Origin: Opitutales bacterium
GTDB taxonomy: Bacteria > Verrucomicrobiota > Verrucomicrobiia > Opitutales > Oceanipulchritudinaceae
Assembly: GCA_020831525.1 (NCBI GenBank)
Contig: JAFIGH010000039.1
Span: forward strand, 1-41,928
Length of the DNA: 41,928 bases
Reading direction: 5' to 3'
Each line of letters begins with the position of its first letter. Position 1 is the first letter of the stretch. This document shows positions 33,338 to 41,928 of this stretch, in pieces. A program made the translations under genes and the position numbers. Below the pieces are notes generated by a model. The model was not told the origin of the DNA. It searched no databases and saw nothing but the letters and a program-made list of their open reading frames with translations.

Positions 33338-33556
33338 GGCATGTCTCCGGTTCCGGAATGCAAAAGCCTGCAATATTTCATCCCGCACCCACTCCGGGCA
33401 ATCCCTTTTCCATCATTCCACGACGGGCCGTCCGATCCCCCGCCGCCAAAGCCCGGATCACTCAGGTCCAGTCAATTAATATTAGTCCGGGTTGAATATT
33501 GCAGGTATTTAAATAATTCGTAGAAGTATTTATTGACGGATGGAGGGCCGCTGGAG
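33338..33556. other. AT-rich spacer upstream of serS
   Basis: No gene. From about 33470 to 33535 the DNA is distinctly AT-rich for this window and contains the palindrome TATTTAAATA (33506-33515). TTGACT on the minus strand (33475-33470) could be the serS -35. No T-box-like leader was recognised. Confidence 0.35.
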
Positions 33557-34396
33557 TCAAAGCGTGACCGGGCGGCTCTGCAGGGCGGCGAACCGTTCCG
33601 ACAGGAGGTCGACGATTCCCGGGCGTGTGCCGACAAGGTCGGTCATGTGGCAGCGCAGGGCTGGCTGGTCCGCTGCCGCCGCCGTGCAGATGGCGGCAAC
33701 ATCACCGCCGGGTCCGGCGTGGCGTCCGGGCGAGAGGAAGAGCATGGCCACGACGACGTCCCCGGAGTCGTAGCCGGGCGAGCGCAAACGCCGCTCCAGC
33801 AACGGCTCGTTGAACTCGTACTCCGCTCCCTCGCGCCGCTCCATGGAGGCCGCGCCGACGCGCGCGACCTCCTTCGGCCCGAGGAGAACGCTAAGCTGCC
33901 CCGCAATGTAGTTGCGCACGCAGGCCACGGCTGCGAGCGGCGAGCCGTGGTCGACAAGCACGACAGGCGGGCGGCGGAGACCCTTCTTCCTCGCGCAACG
34001 GCGCACGTTGTCCGCCACAATTTCCGCCACGGCACGGTCCAAACCCGCGTCACCGTCGAAAAGGAAGGGTGCGCGCACCACCCCGAAAGGTCCGTGGCGG
34101 GCGCGCAGCGCTTCGAGGCGCTCCGGGAGGTAGCGGGTGATCGCTCCCGTCGGTCCGAAGAAAAAGGGCAGGATACCGAAGGTCCGCACACCCGCGGCGA
34201 TGCGCTCCCGGACAAAAGGCTCGAACGTCCATGCGCGCATCCCTCCCAGCTCCGCCGGATCGATTTTGCGCGAGTGCAGCAGCGAAACAGGATGCACGCG
34301 CACGCCCACGCGCCGCCCGAGGGCCGCCGCCACCGCCTGCAGATTGCGGTACGACGCCGCCTGCAGGGAACCGTTGTCGATCAAAAGGTATTCCAT
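33557..34396 (-). CDS. Tandem CbiX/SirB-type chelatase, likely sirohydrochlorin ferrochelatase
   Basis: The 279-residue protein is a duplicated CbiX-like domain. In the family the chelating site is a His in LxxHGS and a second His in the FLxPGxH segment. The C-terminal half keeps both: [13 protein letters not shown] (H150) and [12 protein letters not shown] (H226). The N-terminal half reads [12 protein letters not shown] (N8) and [10 protein letters not shown], so both His are lost. Only the second half should insert metal. The gene lies 60 bases after cobA and is divergent from cysH, so iron insertion to make siroheme for sulfite reduction is the likely role; cobalt insertion cannot be excluded. 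Confidence 0.8.
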   Translation of the reverse strand: MEYLLIDNGSLQAASYRNLQAVAAALGRRVGVRVHPVSLLHSRKIDPAELGGMRAWTFEPFVRERIAAGVRTFGILPFFFGPTGAITRYLPERLEALRARHGPFGVVRAPFLFDGDAGLDRAVAEIVADNVRRCARKKGLRRPPVVLVDHGSPLAAVACVRNYIAGQLSVLLGPKEVARVGAASMERREGAEYEFNEPLLERRLRSPGYDSGDVVVAMLFLSPGRHAGPGGDVAAICTAAAADQPALRCHMTDLVGTRPGIVDLLSERFAALQSRPVTL

Positions 34397-34456
34397 GTGT
34401 TCTGTGTCCGCGCTCCCCAAAGGTCATCTGTGCGGGCACCGGAGCAAACGCCGGCG

Positions 34457-35272
34457 TCAGATGACGGGATCAAACCACGCGAGGGTGTCGCCGAAGCGCG
34501 CCACCTCGCCCACGATAACGACCGCCGGGGCTCCGATGCCCGCCTGCTCCACCCGCCGCACAATGTCTCCAAGGGTGCCACTGACCGACCGCTGGCGGGG
34601 CGTCGTGCCCCATTGCACCACGGCCACCGGAGTGGAGGGATCGCGCCCTCCCCCGATCAACTCGTCCGAGATCTCCCCCAACCGACCCATCGCCATGTAA
34701 AGGACCAAGGTGGCCCCTGTCGCCGCGTGTGCACGCCAGTCGACCCCCGCCGCACCCGGACCCTTGTCCGGTGCCTCGTGGCCGCTGAGAAAGGTCACCG
34801 CCGCGCTCGCGGCACGGTGCGTGAGCGGGATGCCGACATACGCCGCGCAACCGAGCGCCGCCGTAACCGCCGGCACGACCTCGTAGTCCACCCCCGCCGC
34901 GCGCAGGGCGAGCGCCTCCTCGCCACCCCGCCCGAAAACAAAGGGATCGCCCCCTTTCAAGCGCACCACCGAACGACCTTCGCGCGCCAGACGCACAAGG
35001 AGCGCCTCGATCTCCGCCTGCGGCAGAGAATGGAAACCCGCTCGTTTACCCACACAGATTCGCTCACAGTCCGTCGTCACCCAGTCAAGAAGCGTCTCGT
35101 TGACGAGGTAATCGTAAACCAGCGCCTCGCACTCTCCGATGAGCCGCCGCGCTTTCAGCGTGACCAGTTCCGGATCGCCCGGCCCCGCGCCAACCAAATA
35201 CACTTTTCCTGTCTCCCGCATAACTTCCGCAGGCTCCGGCAACATTTTCCCGTTGCCACTACCCGCATTCAA
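34457..35272 (-). CDS. cobA: Uroporphyrinogen-III C-methyltransferase (SUMT)
   Basis: SUMT methylates uroporphyrinogen III twice to precorrin-2, the branch point to siroheme and cobalamin. The 271-residue protein has [65 protein letters not shown] and the [10 protein letters not shown] segment, as in CobA and the C-terminal half of CysG. It lacks the CysG oxidase/chelatase half, which fits the separate CbiX-like gene downstream. The start at 35272 was chosen because GGAG lies five bases before it; ATG at 35221 is also possible. Confidence 0.93.
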   Translation of the reverse strand: MNAGSGNGKMLPEPAEVMRETGKVYLVGAGPGDPELVTLKARRLIGECEALVYDYLVNETLLDWVTTDCERICVGKRAGFHSLPQAEIEALLVRLAREGRSVVRLKGGDPFVFGRGGEEALALRAAGVDYEVVPAVTAALGCAAYVGIPLTHRAASAAVTFLSGHEAPDKGPGAAGVDWRAHAATGATLVLYMAMGRLGEISDELIGGGRDPSTPVAVVQWGTTPRQRSVSGTLGDIVRRVEQAGIGAPAVVIVGEVARFGDTLAWFDPVI

Positions 35273-35282
35273 TCTCCAGTAT

Positions 35283-35301
35283 CTTGCCTAAATTACTCAA
35301 G
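35283..35301. promoter_or_regulatory. CTTG-N11-CAAG dyad between cobA and cysH
   Basis: A perfect CTTG (35283-35286), eleven bases, CAAG (35298-35301) lies in the 60-base gap between the divergent cobA and cysH starts. It fits the T-N11-A pattern of LysR-type regulators such as CysB. Such a dyad could control both directions. Short, so chance is possible. Confidence 0.35.
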
Positions 35302-35332
35302 TTAAAACAAGAGAGCCACTTTCGAGAAGAGA

Positions 35333-36058
35333 ATGACCACGGTAAAGACAATCGAGACCCCCGAGGAAATCAACGCCCGTCTCGCGGGCGCGGACGCCGG
35401 GGAGCGCATCCGCTGGGCGCTGGAGGCGCACGGCGGCGGACTCATCCTGTCCACTAGTTTCGGCACGCATTCCGCGCTCATGCTCCACCTCGTGACGGAA
35501 GCCGCGCCGGACATCCCGGTGGTCTTCGTCGATACCGGATACCTTTTTCCGGAGACCTACCGCTTCGCGGATGAACTGCGCGAACGCTTTTCCCTGAATC
35601 TGCACGTCTACAACCCGCGCATGACCGCCGCGCGCCAGGAGGCGCTCCACGGCAAGCTGTGGGAGCAGGGTCCGGAGGGCTTGGAAACCTACGGGCGCAT
35701 CAACAAGGCGGAACCCATGAACCGCGCCCTTGTCGACCTCGGCGCCACGGCGTGGCTCAGCGGCCTGCGACGCTCGCAGGCGAGCACCCGCGCGAATCTC
35801 CCCGTCGTCGCCCGCCAGGGCCGCACCTGGAAGATCCACCCGATCATCGACTGGGACGAGCGCCGCGCTTACCACTACATGCGCGAAAACGGTCTGCCTT
35901 TCCATCCACTCTGGGAGAAGGGCTACGTGAGCCTCGGCGACTGGCACAGCACCCGCCCGCTCGACGACGGTCTCGCCCACGAGGAGACGCGCTTCAACGG
36001 TGTCAAACGCGAGTGCGGTCTGCACGAGCCCTCCGGGCAGCCCGATTGGCAAATCTAA
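35333..36058 (+). CDS. cysH: Phosphoadenylyl-sulfate reductase
   Basis: CysH reduces (phospho)adenylyl sulfate to sulfite using thioredoxin in assimilatory sulfate reduction. The 241-residue protein has [15 protein letters not shown] (PP-loop), [34 protein letters not shown] and the C-terminal KRECGLH with catalytic C228. The CC/CxxC cysteines that bind the 4Fe-4S cluster in APS-specific reductases are absent, so PAPS is the likely substrate. It is divergent from the siroheme genes cobA and the CbiX-like gene, which supply the sulfite reductase cofactor. No other cys gene is in the window. Confidence 0.94.
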   Translation: MTTVKTIETPEEINARLAGADAGERIRWALEAHGGGLILSTSFGTHSALMLHLVTEAAPDIPVVFVDTGYLFPETYRFADELRERFSLNLHVYNPRMTAARQEALHGKLWEQGPEGLETYGRINKAEPMNRALVDLGATAWLSGLRRSQASTRANLPVVARQGRTWKIHPIIDWDERRAYHYMRENGLPFHPLWEKGYVSLGDWHSTRPLDDGLAHEETRFNGVKRECGLHEPSGQPDWQI

Positions 36059-36091
36059 AGCGGCTCGCGAAGCAGCCGACGACGCGGCAAA

Positions 36092-36125
36092 GAAAAAAAG
36101 GAGCGCGGTCCGTCGACCGCGCTCC
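36092..36125 (-). terminator. Rho-independent terminator after the PEP-CTERM gene
   Basis: Arms GGAGCGCGGTC (36100-36110) and GACCGCGCTCC (36115-36125) pair perfectly over 11 bases with a four-base loop. On the minus strand a run of seven T follows. It may also stop cysH transcripts coming from the other side, though without a T run there. Confidence 0.85.
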
Positions 36126-36163
36126 CCGTGAAAGCTCCAAACCGAAGAAACAGGCGTCCCGCC

Positions 36164-37003
36164 TCAGTTGCGGCGGCGGCGCCAGAGAACCAACCCGAGG
36201 GCAAGCGCCCCGATAAGCGCAGCGTAAGCCGACGGTTCGGGAATGGCTGTGACGACGTAGCGGTCGAGACGCGCCCATGCGTCATTTCCAGTCAGATCGC
36301 CAATCCAGTAGGCCCATGCATATCCTTCGACTACGTCGTTCCCGTCGAGCGTAACAAACGACGGGCTGTCGAGATCGATATCAAGAGAGACTCCGGGCGC
36401 AAACGCGCCGCTGATCCACTGCTGCGAGGCGGGATCGGCGAGCGAATAGTCACCCCAACTGGTTTCGAGATTGATCGCGTCTGCACTGAAATACCAGTCA
36501 CCGTTAACGCGGAGACCGAAACGCGCCTCGATTCCGTCCACGCCCGCCGATGTCCGCACATTGCTGCGCACCGTCAAGTCGGTGATCTGGCCGAGGGTCA
36601 AGCCTTCAAACGACATCGCCGGCCCGATACGGTACCAGTCCGGCTGCGGGTCGTTCTGCAGGTCCGTGGAAACACCGGAGTGCGTCGTGTACTTCACGTA
36701 GGCACCGGGGGTGGAGCCGTCGGTCACAGTGCCGAAGAGGAATCCGCGACCGCGGAACGCTTCGCCGTCGAAGAGAGGGCTGGGGTCGGTGTTGCCCGCG
36801 CTGACGTTGCCCGTCGCCGGCGAAATGTAAGATGGATTGACGTCGGCGGCGGAGCCCGCCGCGACATTCCAATTGTACTCCGTGGCAAAAGAATCCGTGA
36901 AGCCCGCATTATCGTTATTGAAGGATTGATGAAAAAGGGTCTGGCCGAACGCCGCAGGCGCGAGCACAGCCAAGCCCAAAGGGATAACTGAAGGGATTTT
37001 CAT
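36164..37003 (-). CDS. PEP-CTERM sorting-domain exported protein
   Basis: The 279-residue protein has a signal peptide (MKIPSVIPLGLAVLAPAAFGQ) and ends in a PEP-CTERM sorting signal: IPEPSAYAALIG, a hydrophobic helix and the basic tail LWRRRRN. Such proteins are thought to be processed by an exosortase at the inner membrane and released to the surface or matrix. The middle (about 22-250) is rich in Asp, Ser, Gly and aromatic residues and looks beta-rich; it is not assigned. ATG at 37003 was chosen for the signal peptide. It has its own terminator and is divergent from rpmF. No exosortase gene is visible here. Confidence 0.88.
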   Translation of the reverse strand: MKIPSVIPLGLAVLAPAAFGQTLFHQSFNNDNAGFTDSFATEYNWNVAAGSAADVNPSYISPATGNVSAGNTDPSPLFDGEAFRGRGFLFGTVTDGSTPGAYVKYTTHSGVSTDLQNDPQPDWYRIGPAMSFEGLTLGQITDLTVRSNVRTSAGVDGIEARFGLRVNGDWYFSADAINLETSWGDYSLADPASQQWISGAFAPGVSLDIDLDSPSFVTLDGNDVVEGYAWAYWIGDLTGNDAWARLDRYVVTAIPEPSAYAALIGALALGLVLWRRRRN

Positions 37004-37296
37004 TATAGCAGTAGTTGTTTTAGGTTTACGGGAAACAACCCGAACGTCGTCCATCACACGATGAATTTCATTCGAATTCGACCCCATTCCAACGGTCGAA
37101 ACACGTGCATGCAAGCCTTTTTGGTGAAAACGTCGTTCCGCATCCGCAAGTCCGGCCCCGCTGAGCCGACGATCTGCCATGCAACCGAGCAGCGCGTTTT
37201 TCTCTCCGCTTTCGCGCTTGACCACGGGGTGCGGATACCCTGTCCTTGCCCGTTTTCCATTTTCAGAAAGCAGGAACCTCAAGCCGATAACGAGCC

Positions 37297-37476
<180 letters not shown>

Positions 37477-37556
37477 CACAGGCGGAGCCAACCGCCGCCC
37501 GGGCTGAACCGGGCAAGAAATCATCGCCGCGGGACGCACCTGTCCCGCCCCTCTCC

Positions 37557-38618
37557 GTGGGTGAAGACGCACGCATAATCGCGGTGGACGCGATGGGTTC
37601 GGACCTCGGTCCCGCCGAAGTCGTCGCCGGTGCCAAACTGGCGGTGGAACGCGGCCATGCCCTCGACGGCGTGGTCCTCGTCGGCGACGACGAGGTCTTG
37701 CAGCCTATTCTCAGCGCCGCCGGCATCGCTGACGACGACCGCTTCCGCACCTTCCACGCGTCGGAAGTCATCCGCATGGACGAAAAACCCGTGCAAAGCC
37801 TAAAGGCCAAGAAGGACGCCTCCCTCGTCCGAACTGTCGAACTTGTGAAGGTCGGCTCGGCCCTTGCCGCCGTGAGTTGCGGCAACACCGGTGCGCTCAT
37901 GGCCTGCGCCACCCTGCGGCTGCGGCCCCTCGCGGGCGTTTCCAAGCCCGCCCTCGCTTCCGTCTGGCCGAGCAAGGACAACCACTTCGTTGTCCTCGAC
38001 TCCGGCGCCAACCCGCAGTGCAAGGCCGAGAACCTCGTCCACTACGCCCTCCTCGGTGCCAACTACGCGAAAGACGCGCTCGAACTCAACAATCCCCGCG
38101 TCGGCCTCCTCAGCATCGGCACGGAAGAAGGCAAGGGCAACGACCTCGTCAACGAAACCCACGAACTGCTCAAAAAGCTGGACGAACAGATCAACTACAT
38201 CGGCCTCATCGAAGGCTTTCAGATCTTTCGCAACGAGGTCGATGTCGTTGTGACCGACGGATTCACCGGCAACGTAATCCTCAAGACCTGCGAATCGCTC
38301 TGGAAAATGCTCAAGGAACTCGTGCGCGAGGAAGTGGGCAAGAATCCTGTGCGCCTCGCGGGCGGACTGCTGATGAAAGGCGCGCTGAAGGGTGCGAAAG
38401 AACGTCTCGACCCCGACCGGTTCGGCGGCGCACCGCTCCTCGGACTGCGCGGCAACGTTCTCAAAGCCCACGGGTCGAGCAACCGCGAGGCCGTCGCCCA
38501 CGCCATCCGCATCGCCTCGCGCGTGGTACAACAGCAGCTCAACGAACACATTCGCGAAGACATTCTGCGCGCGGGTAAGATCCTCGGCACGAGCGCCTCC
38601 CCGAAGAATGGCAAGTGA
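37557..38618 (+). CDS. plsX: Phosphate acyltransferase PlsX
   Basis: PlsX makes acyl phosphate from acyl-ACP for phospholipid synthesis. The 353-residue protein has IIAVDAMGSDLGPAEVVAGA, ASLVRTVELVKVGSALAAVSCGNTGALMA, VLDSGANPQCKAENL, LLSIGTEEGKGNDLVNE and VVVTDGFTGNVILKTCES. It ends in HIREDILRAGK and a short Lys-rich tail. The start is GTG at 37557, the only ordinary start between the upstream in-frame stop (37467) and the conserved region; no strong ribosome site is seen. It lies 80 bases after rpmF and about 150 before fabH. Confidence 0.95.
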   Translation: MGEDARIIAVDAMGSDLGPAEVVAGAKLAVERGHALDGVVLVGDDEVLQPILSAAGIADDDRFRTFHASEVIRMDEKPVQSLKAKKDASLVRTVELVKVGSALAAVSCGNTGALMACATLRLRPLAGVSKPALASVWPSKDNHFVVLDSGANPQCKAENLVHYALLGANYAKDALELNNPRVGLLSIGTEEGKGNDLVNETHELLKKLDEQINYIGLIEGFQIFRNEVDVVVTDGFTGNVILKTCESLWKMLKELVREEVGKNPVRLAGGLLMKGALKGAKERLDPDRFGGAPLLGLRGNVLKAHGSSNREAVAHAIRIASRVVQQQLNEHIREDILRAGKILGTSASPKNGK

Positions 38619-38718
38619 GCCGCACGCGCCGCAGCCGACGCGCTTCCCCGGCGGGCGGACGCGAAAACCCGTTGCGCCGCAGACAGGATTGCCGACTCGC
38701 CGTTTACCCAAGCGCTCC

Positions 38719-38724
38719 TTGACA
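38719..38724 (+). promoter_or_regulatory. Possible -35 element before fabH
   Basis: TTGACA lies 46 bases before the fabH ATG in the plsX-fabH gap. No good -10 at 17 bases. Could give fabH and the genes after it a promoter of their own. Confidence 0.3.
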
Positions 38725-38770
38725 GGGCGGGCGCGAAAACCCTTCCTTAACCGATTACTTTCGAATCAAC

Positions 38771-39772
38771 ATGAGTGCTCCCAACGGAAAGTCGGTCGTC
38801 GTCAGCGGCGTCGGATCCTACACCCCGCCCCGCGTTCTCACGAACGACGACCTCTCCAAAATGGTGGAGACTTCCGACGAGTGGATACGCACACGCACGG
38901 GCATCCGCGAGCGCCGCATCGCCGCCGCCGATGAGACGACCTCCGACATGGCGGCCAAGGCCGCCGCGGAAGCCCTTGCCGACTCCGGTCTCAAGTCCGC
39001 CGACATCGACTTGCTCATCGTCGGCACCGTCACCCCGGACATGCCCTTTCCCAACACCGCATGCTTCGTGCAGCAAAAGCTCGGCATGGGCAAGGTCCCC
39101 GCCTTCGACGTCGAGGCGGCGTGTTCCGGCTTCATCTACACCCTTGAGATCGCGCGGTCGCTCATGCTCACCAACGGCTACCGCCACGCCATTGTCATCG
39201 GCGCGGAGAAGCTCTCCAGCATCACCAACTGGCAGGACCGCACCACCTGCGTGCTCTTCGGCGACGGCGCGGGCGCGACCGTGCTCTCCCTCGTCGACGA
39301 ACCGGGCGTGGGCATCCTCCAGAGCCTCATGGGCGCCGACGGCACCGAGACCGGCATCCTCTGCGTGCCCGGCGGGGGAAGCGCCAGCCCGTCCACCGTC
39401 GAAACCATCGAGCGCTCCATGCACACCATTCACATGCAGGGCAACCAAGTCTTCAAGATCGCCGTCCGCGTCATGTGCCAGAGCGCCCTCGAGATCCTCG
39501 ACAAGACGGGATACAAAGCCGAAGACATCTCCATCGTCATCCCGCACCAAGCGAATAACCGCATCATCGAGGCCCTCGCCCAACGGCTCGGCATCGGCAT
39601 GGACCGCTTCAAGATCAACCTCGACCGCTACGGCAACACCTCCGCCGCCTCCATTCCTATCGCGCTCGACGAGGCGCACCGCAACGGGCGCATCCACTCC
39701 GGCGACCTCGTTCTCCTCGTCGCCTTCGGCGGCGGCTTGACGTGGGCCGCCTCCCTCGTGAAATGGCAATGA
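38771..39772 (+). CDS. fabH: Beta-ketoacyl-ACP synthase III
   Basis: FabH starts fatty acid synthesis by condensing acetyl-CoA with malonyl-ACP. The 333-residue protein has TSDEWIRTRTGIRERRI, the catalytic Cys in DVEAACSGFIYTLE, the His in IPHQANNRIIEALA and the Asn in DRYGNTSAASIPIAL, giving the full Cys-His-Asn triad, and ends in FGGGLTWAASLVKW. Its stop codon overlaps the start of the BamD-like gene (ATGA). Confidence 0.96.
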   Translation: MSAPNGKSVVVSGVGSYTPPRVLTNDDLSKMVETSDEWIRTRTGIRERRIAAADETTSDMAAKAAAEALADSGLKSADIDLLIVGTVTPDMPFPNTACFVQQKLGMGKVPAFDVEAACSGFIYTLEIARSLMLTNGYRHAIVIGAEKLSSITNWQDRTTCVLFGDGAGATVLSLVDEPGVGILQSLMGADGTETGILCVPGGGSASPSTVETIERSMHTIHMQGNQVFKIAVRVMCQSALEILDKTGYKAEDISIVIPHQANNRIIEALAQRLGIGMDRFKINLDRYGNTSAASIPIALDEAHRNGRIHSGDLVLLVAFGGGLTWAASLVKWQ

Positions 39773-40911
39773 AGGTCCCAATGATCATTTTCCGCATTGT
39801 AATTCTCGCCGGCATCCTCGCCGCCGCCACCCCCGCCGCCGCGCAGTGGTGGAATCCCTTCTCCACCCGGCCCAGCGACCGGCCCCGCGCCGAGCAGACC
39901 GAACTTTCCCGGCCGCTCTACGAGCGCGCCATGCGCAGCCTCGAACGCGGCAACAACCGTACCGCCGAGCGCCGCTTCCGCCGCGTCGCCCGCCGCTACC
40001 CGCTCTCCGACTACGCCGCGCAGTCGCTCTACCAGCAGGGCATACTCGCCTTCGACCGCCGCAATATGCGGCGCTCCTTCGAGTCCTTCCAGACCCTCCT
40101 TGCCCGCCACCCCGAGTTTCCGCGCTTCAACGAAGTCGTGGAATACCAGTTCGAAATCGCCCTTTCTCTCGCCGAGGGCCGCGGCATGCGCTGGCTGGGC
40201 ATCATCCCCTACCGTGCCCTCAACCGCTCGCGCCAGTATTTCGAAATCATCGTCTTCAATGCCCCTTACAGCGACTACGCGCCCCTCGCCCTCATGAATT
40301 CGGCGCGCATCAGTGAGCGGCAGGGCAACATCCCCGAGGCCATCGACGCGCTCGACCGCCTCATCAACAACTACCCCGCCAGCCTCCTTGCCAACAAAGC
40401 CTACCTCGAACTCGCCGAGACCTTCTCCGAACTCGTCTCCGGCCCGCTCTACGACCAAGGCTCCACGCGCGAGGCCATAAGCTACTACCAGGATTTCCTC
40501 ATCCTCTTCCCGGAAGATGATAACGTGGACCGCGCCGAAGAGGGTCTGCAGGAAATGCGCGATATCTACGCGCGCAGCAAAGTCGTCGTCGGCGAGTACT
40601 ACTACCGCCACCGCAACTGGTACCGCGCCGCCGAGATCTTCTTCAACGAAGCCATCACCATCGCCCCGGAGTCCGAGTCCGCGGACCTCGCCCGCCGCTA
40701 TCTCGCGCGCATCGAAGAGTTCCGCCGCCTCGCCGCCGAGGACCCCGACTACCGCCCGCCGCGCACCACATGGGGCGAACGCATCTTTTTCTGGCGCCGC
40801 CGTGCCACCGACCTTGATTTCGAGGAACCCGAATTCGATCCGGCCCTTGAGGAACCGCCCACCGAGGACCTCCTCGACCGCGACCGCGATCCGTTCGTCC
40901 TGCCCGACTGA
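39769..40911 (+). CDS. BamD-like (YfiO) outer-membrane assembly TPR protein
   Basis: The 380-residue protein has a signal peptide (to about A25 in TPAAAQWW) and a helical repeat region of TPR type: YERAMRSLERGNNRTAERRF, QSLYQQGILAFDRRNMRRSFESF, LMNSARISERQGNIPEAIDALDRL and YYYRHRNWYRAAEIFFNEAI. This is the pattern of BamD, which helps BamA insert outer-membrane barrels. E. coli BamD is about 245 residues and lipidated; here no Cys follows the signal peptide, and there is an acidic tail (about 345-380). Start at 39769 overlaps fabH as ATGA. LptE-like gene follows by 20 bases. Confidence 0.75.
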   Translation: MKVPMIIFRIVILAGILAAATPAAAQWWNPFSTRPSDRPRAEQTELSRPLYERAMRSLERGNNRTAERRFRRVARRYPLSDYAAQSLYQQGILAFDRRNMRRSFESFQTLLARHPEFPRFNEVVEYQFEIALSLAEGRGMRWLGIIPYRALNRSRQYFEIIVFNAPYSDYAPLALMNSARISERQGNIPEAIDALDRLINNYPASLLANKAYLELAETFSELVSGPLYDQGSTREAISYYQDFLILFPEDDNVDRAEEGLQEMRDIYARSKVVVGEYYYRHRNWYRAAEIFFNEAITIAPESESADLARRYLARIEEFRRLAAEDPDYRPPRTTWGERIFFWRRRATDLDFEEPEFDPALEEPPTEDLLDRDRDPFVLPD

Positions 40912-40931
40912 TTGATTACGCCGCCCGCACC

Positions 40932-41462
40932 ATGCACCACGGCCCCGCACTGCCGCTTCCCGCCGCAATTGCTTTTCTCGCTCTAGCGGCTCTGCTTCTC
41001 GCCGGGTGCGCCGCCTACCGCCCCGGCGCTCCGGACGCCGCCCCCGTGCGCTCCGTTTTCGTCGAAATCGTCGAAAACGAAACCTACCTCCCGCAGGTCA
41101 ATGCCCTGCTCACCCGCCAGATCCGCGAAACGCTTGCCGCCCGCGGCGGCACCACGCTCGCCGCCTCCCCGCGGCGGGCCGCCTACATCCTCCGCGTCAC
41201 CCTCACGGACCTTGAGCAGACGCCCCGCGCGGCCCTTCCCGCCGACACAACGCGGGCTGCGTCCTACGACCTCCGCCTCGGCGCCGCCCTCGCCCTCGTC
41301 AACGCGGAGGGCGAAACCGTGCGCGAATCCGCCGTCGAAGCCGCCACTGTCGCCTACCTCAACCCGGCCCTCCCCGACGCCCGCCACCAAGCCCTTCCCC
41401 GCCTCACCACCGACCTCGCCCGACGCATCGCCGACGCCGTCCTTCACCCATGGGACGATTGA
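40932..41462 (+). CDS. LptE-like lipoprotein
   Basis: The 176-residue protein has a lipobox LLAGC (C26) and is thus a predicted lipoprotein. The following region (VRSVFVEIVENETYLPQVNALLTRQIRETL, then YILRVTLTDLEQ and LRLGAALALVNAEGE) has the alternating strand-helix pattern of the LptE family, which plugs the LPS translocon LptD. Sequence similarity in this family is weak, so the assignment leans on fold pattern and on its place after a BamD-like gene. Related lipoproteins of the LptE/DUF4136 kind are alternatives. Confidence 0.65.
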   Translation: MHHGPALPLPAAIAFLALAALLLAGCAAYRPGAPDAAPVRSVFVEIVENETYLPQVNALLTRQIRETLAARGGTTLAASPRRAAYILRVTLTDLEQTPRAALPADTTRAASYDLRLGAALALVNAEGETVRESAVEAATVAYLNPALPDARHQALPRLTTDLARRIADAVLHPWDD

Positions 41463-41699
41463 GCCCGGCAGCGCGGAGGCCTTGCGGGTTTCCCCGGACG
41501 ACAGGGTCAACGCCTCGGCCGGTGGCACCTTATTATACGGTACCGTCGTACCGCCGATCTCCGTCCCGGCGTTGTCCGCAAACCGTCGAGATTGGGGCGG
41601 GCGAGCTTACCTCGCGCCTACGGAGCCTGTGCCCATCCCTCCGCAGCGCCAATGACAAAGGAATGACCCCGTGCAACCCGACACCTCCTGTCATCGCAT
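41463..41699. other. Spacer after the LptE-like gene
   Basis: No gene. A palindrome CGGTAC-CGTC-GTACCG lies at 41538-41553 in otherwise GC-rich sequence, 75 bases past the stop codon. It has no T run. It might be a REP-like remnant, as the RAYT relic lies nearby. Confidence 0.35.
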
Positions 41700-41920
41700 C
41701 TCCATTCGCTCAATCCATACGAACCCGCCCCCGCTCCCACGCCGCCACAGGAGCCGCGGACATACCCGGCGCACCCGCCGTCTCACGGGCCGCTCCCGCC
41801 GCGTGTCCAGTCAGCAACCACGCCCGACCGTTGATCCGGCTGAACCCATGGGAATAGTCGTCGCACCCCTCCGCCGCTACCCGATCACATCCTTTTTCAA
41901 ATCGCGCAGACTGCACAGCC
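41700..41920 (-). pseudogene. Decayed RAYT transposase fragment
   Basis: The minus-strand translation contains GCDDYSHGFSRINGRAWLL, which matches GCDGYYHVVSRTNGRARLL of the left-end RAYT. At DNA level 41782-41868 aligns with 314-400 over 87 bases in each; by hand about 85% of bases agree, with one inserted base and one deleted base that shift and then restore the frame. After the matching part the frame ends with TGA at about 41710 and no HUH domain follows. It is a 5' remnant of a second copy of the same RAYT subfamily. Confidence 0.75.
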
Positions 41921-41928
41921 CGCCCCAG

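Noticed and set aside
33533-35305. 590-residue frame antisense to the CbiX-like and cobA genes
   Set aside because: Arg/His-rich shadow of two recognised genes; no start signals.
39628-40968. 446-residue frame antisense to fabH and the BamD-like gene
   Set aside because: Low-complexity Gly/Glu/Val product, no domain, fully overlaps two well-supported genes.

Overview
The window is GC-rich (about 60-65% in most genes) and looks like the chromosome of a free-living member of the Verrucomicrobiota, probably the Opitutae group. This is inferred from protein character (a PEP-CTERM protein ending in an IPEPS motif, a long type-2 LeuA, REP-associated tyrosine transposases) and from gene order (rplM-rpsI-argC, rpmF-plsX-fabH). 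Outer-membrane biogenesis genes (BamD-like and LptE-like) indicate a Gram-negative envelope. No phage, plasmid or CRISPR locus is visible.

Positions 1-6013: the left end holds the cut-off 3' part of a REP-associated transposase (RAYT), a low-GC spacer with a split direct repeat, and an unrecognised low-GC gene encoding an HELHH (zincin-like) protein. On the minus strand follow two gene sets. One is an RDD membrane protein overlapping coaC. The other is an ECF sigma factor, a one-helix putative anti-sigma factor, and an HtrA/PDZ protein that has lost all three catalytic residues.

Positions 6014-21672: leuA (+) converges with marC (-). A long minus-strand run reads rplM-rpsI, a strong terminator hairpin, argC-argJ-argB-argD-argF (glutamate to citrulline), then sulfatase, metallo-beta-lactamase-fold hydrolase, ribD and marC. 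A TorF-like outer-membrane protein is divergent from tal (transaldolase) and a Dabb-domain gene. A roughly 480-base spacer follows, with small palindromes and a possible small exported protein.

Positions 21673-28637: a complete oligopeptide ABC importer operon on the minus strand (oppA-oppB-oppC-oppD-oppF) is followed 5 bases later by an NAD(P)-binding SDR protein.

Positions 28701-41928: an intact RAYT, tRNA-Pro(UGG), sufE-tatD (-), a conserved-looking hypothetical gene, serS, and a siroheme/sulfate-assimilation block (cobA and a tandem CbiX on minus, divergent from cysH on plus). A PEP-CTERM protein is divergent from a plus-strand envelope operon rpmF-plsX-fabH-bamD-like-lptE-like. The right end carries a decayed RAYT relic that matches the left-end RAYT over 87 bases.

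The strongest unusual signals are the catalytically dead HtrA in a sigma/anti-sigma cluster, the low-GC HELHH gene beside mobile-element remains, the terminator with a competing stem directly before the arg operon, the half-degenerate tandem CbiX, and the family relationship of the RAYT copies. No wholly new multi-gene defence or mobile system could be demonstrated.
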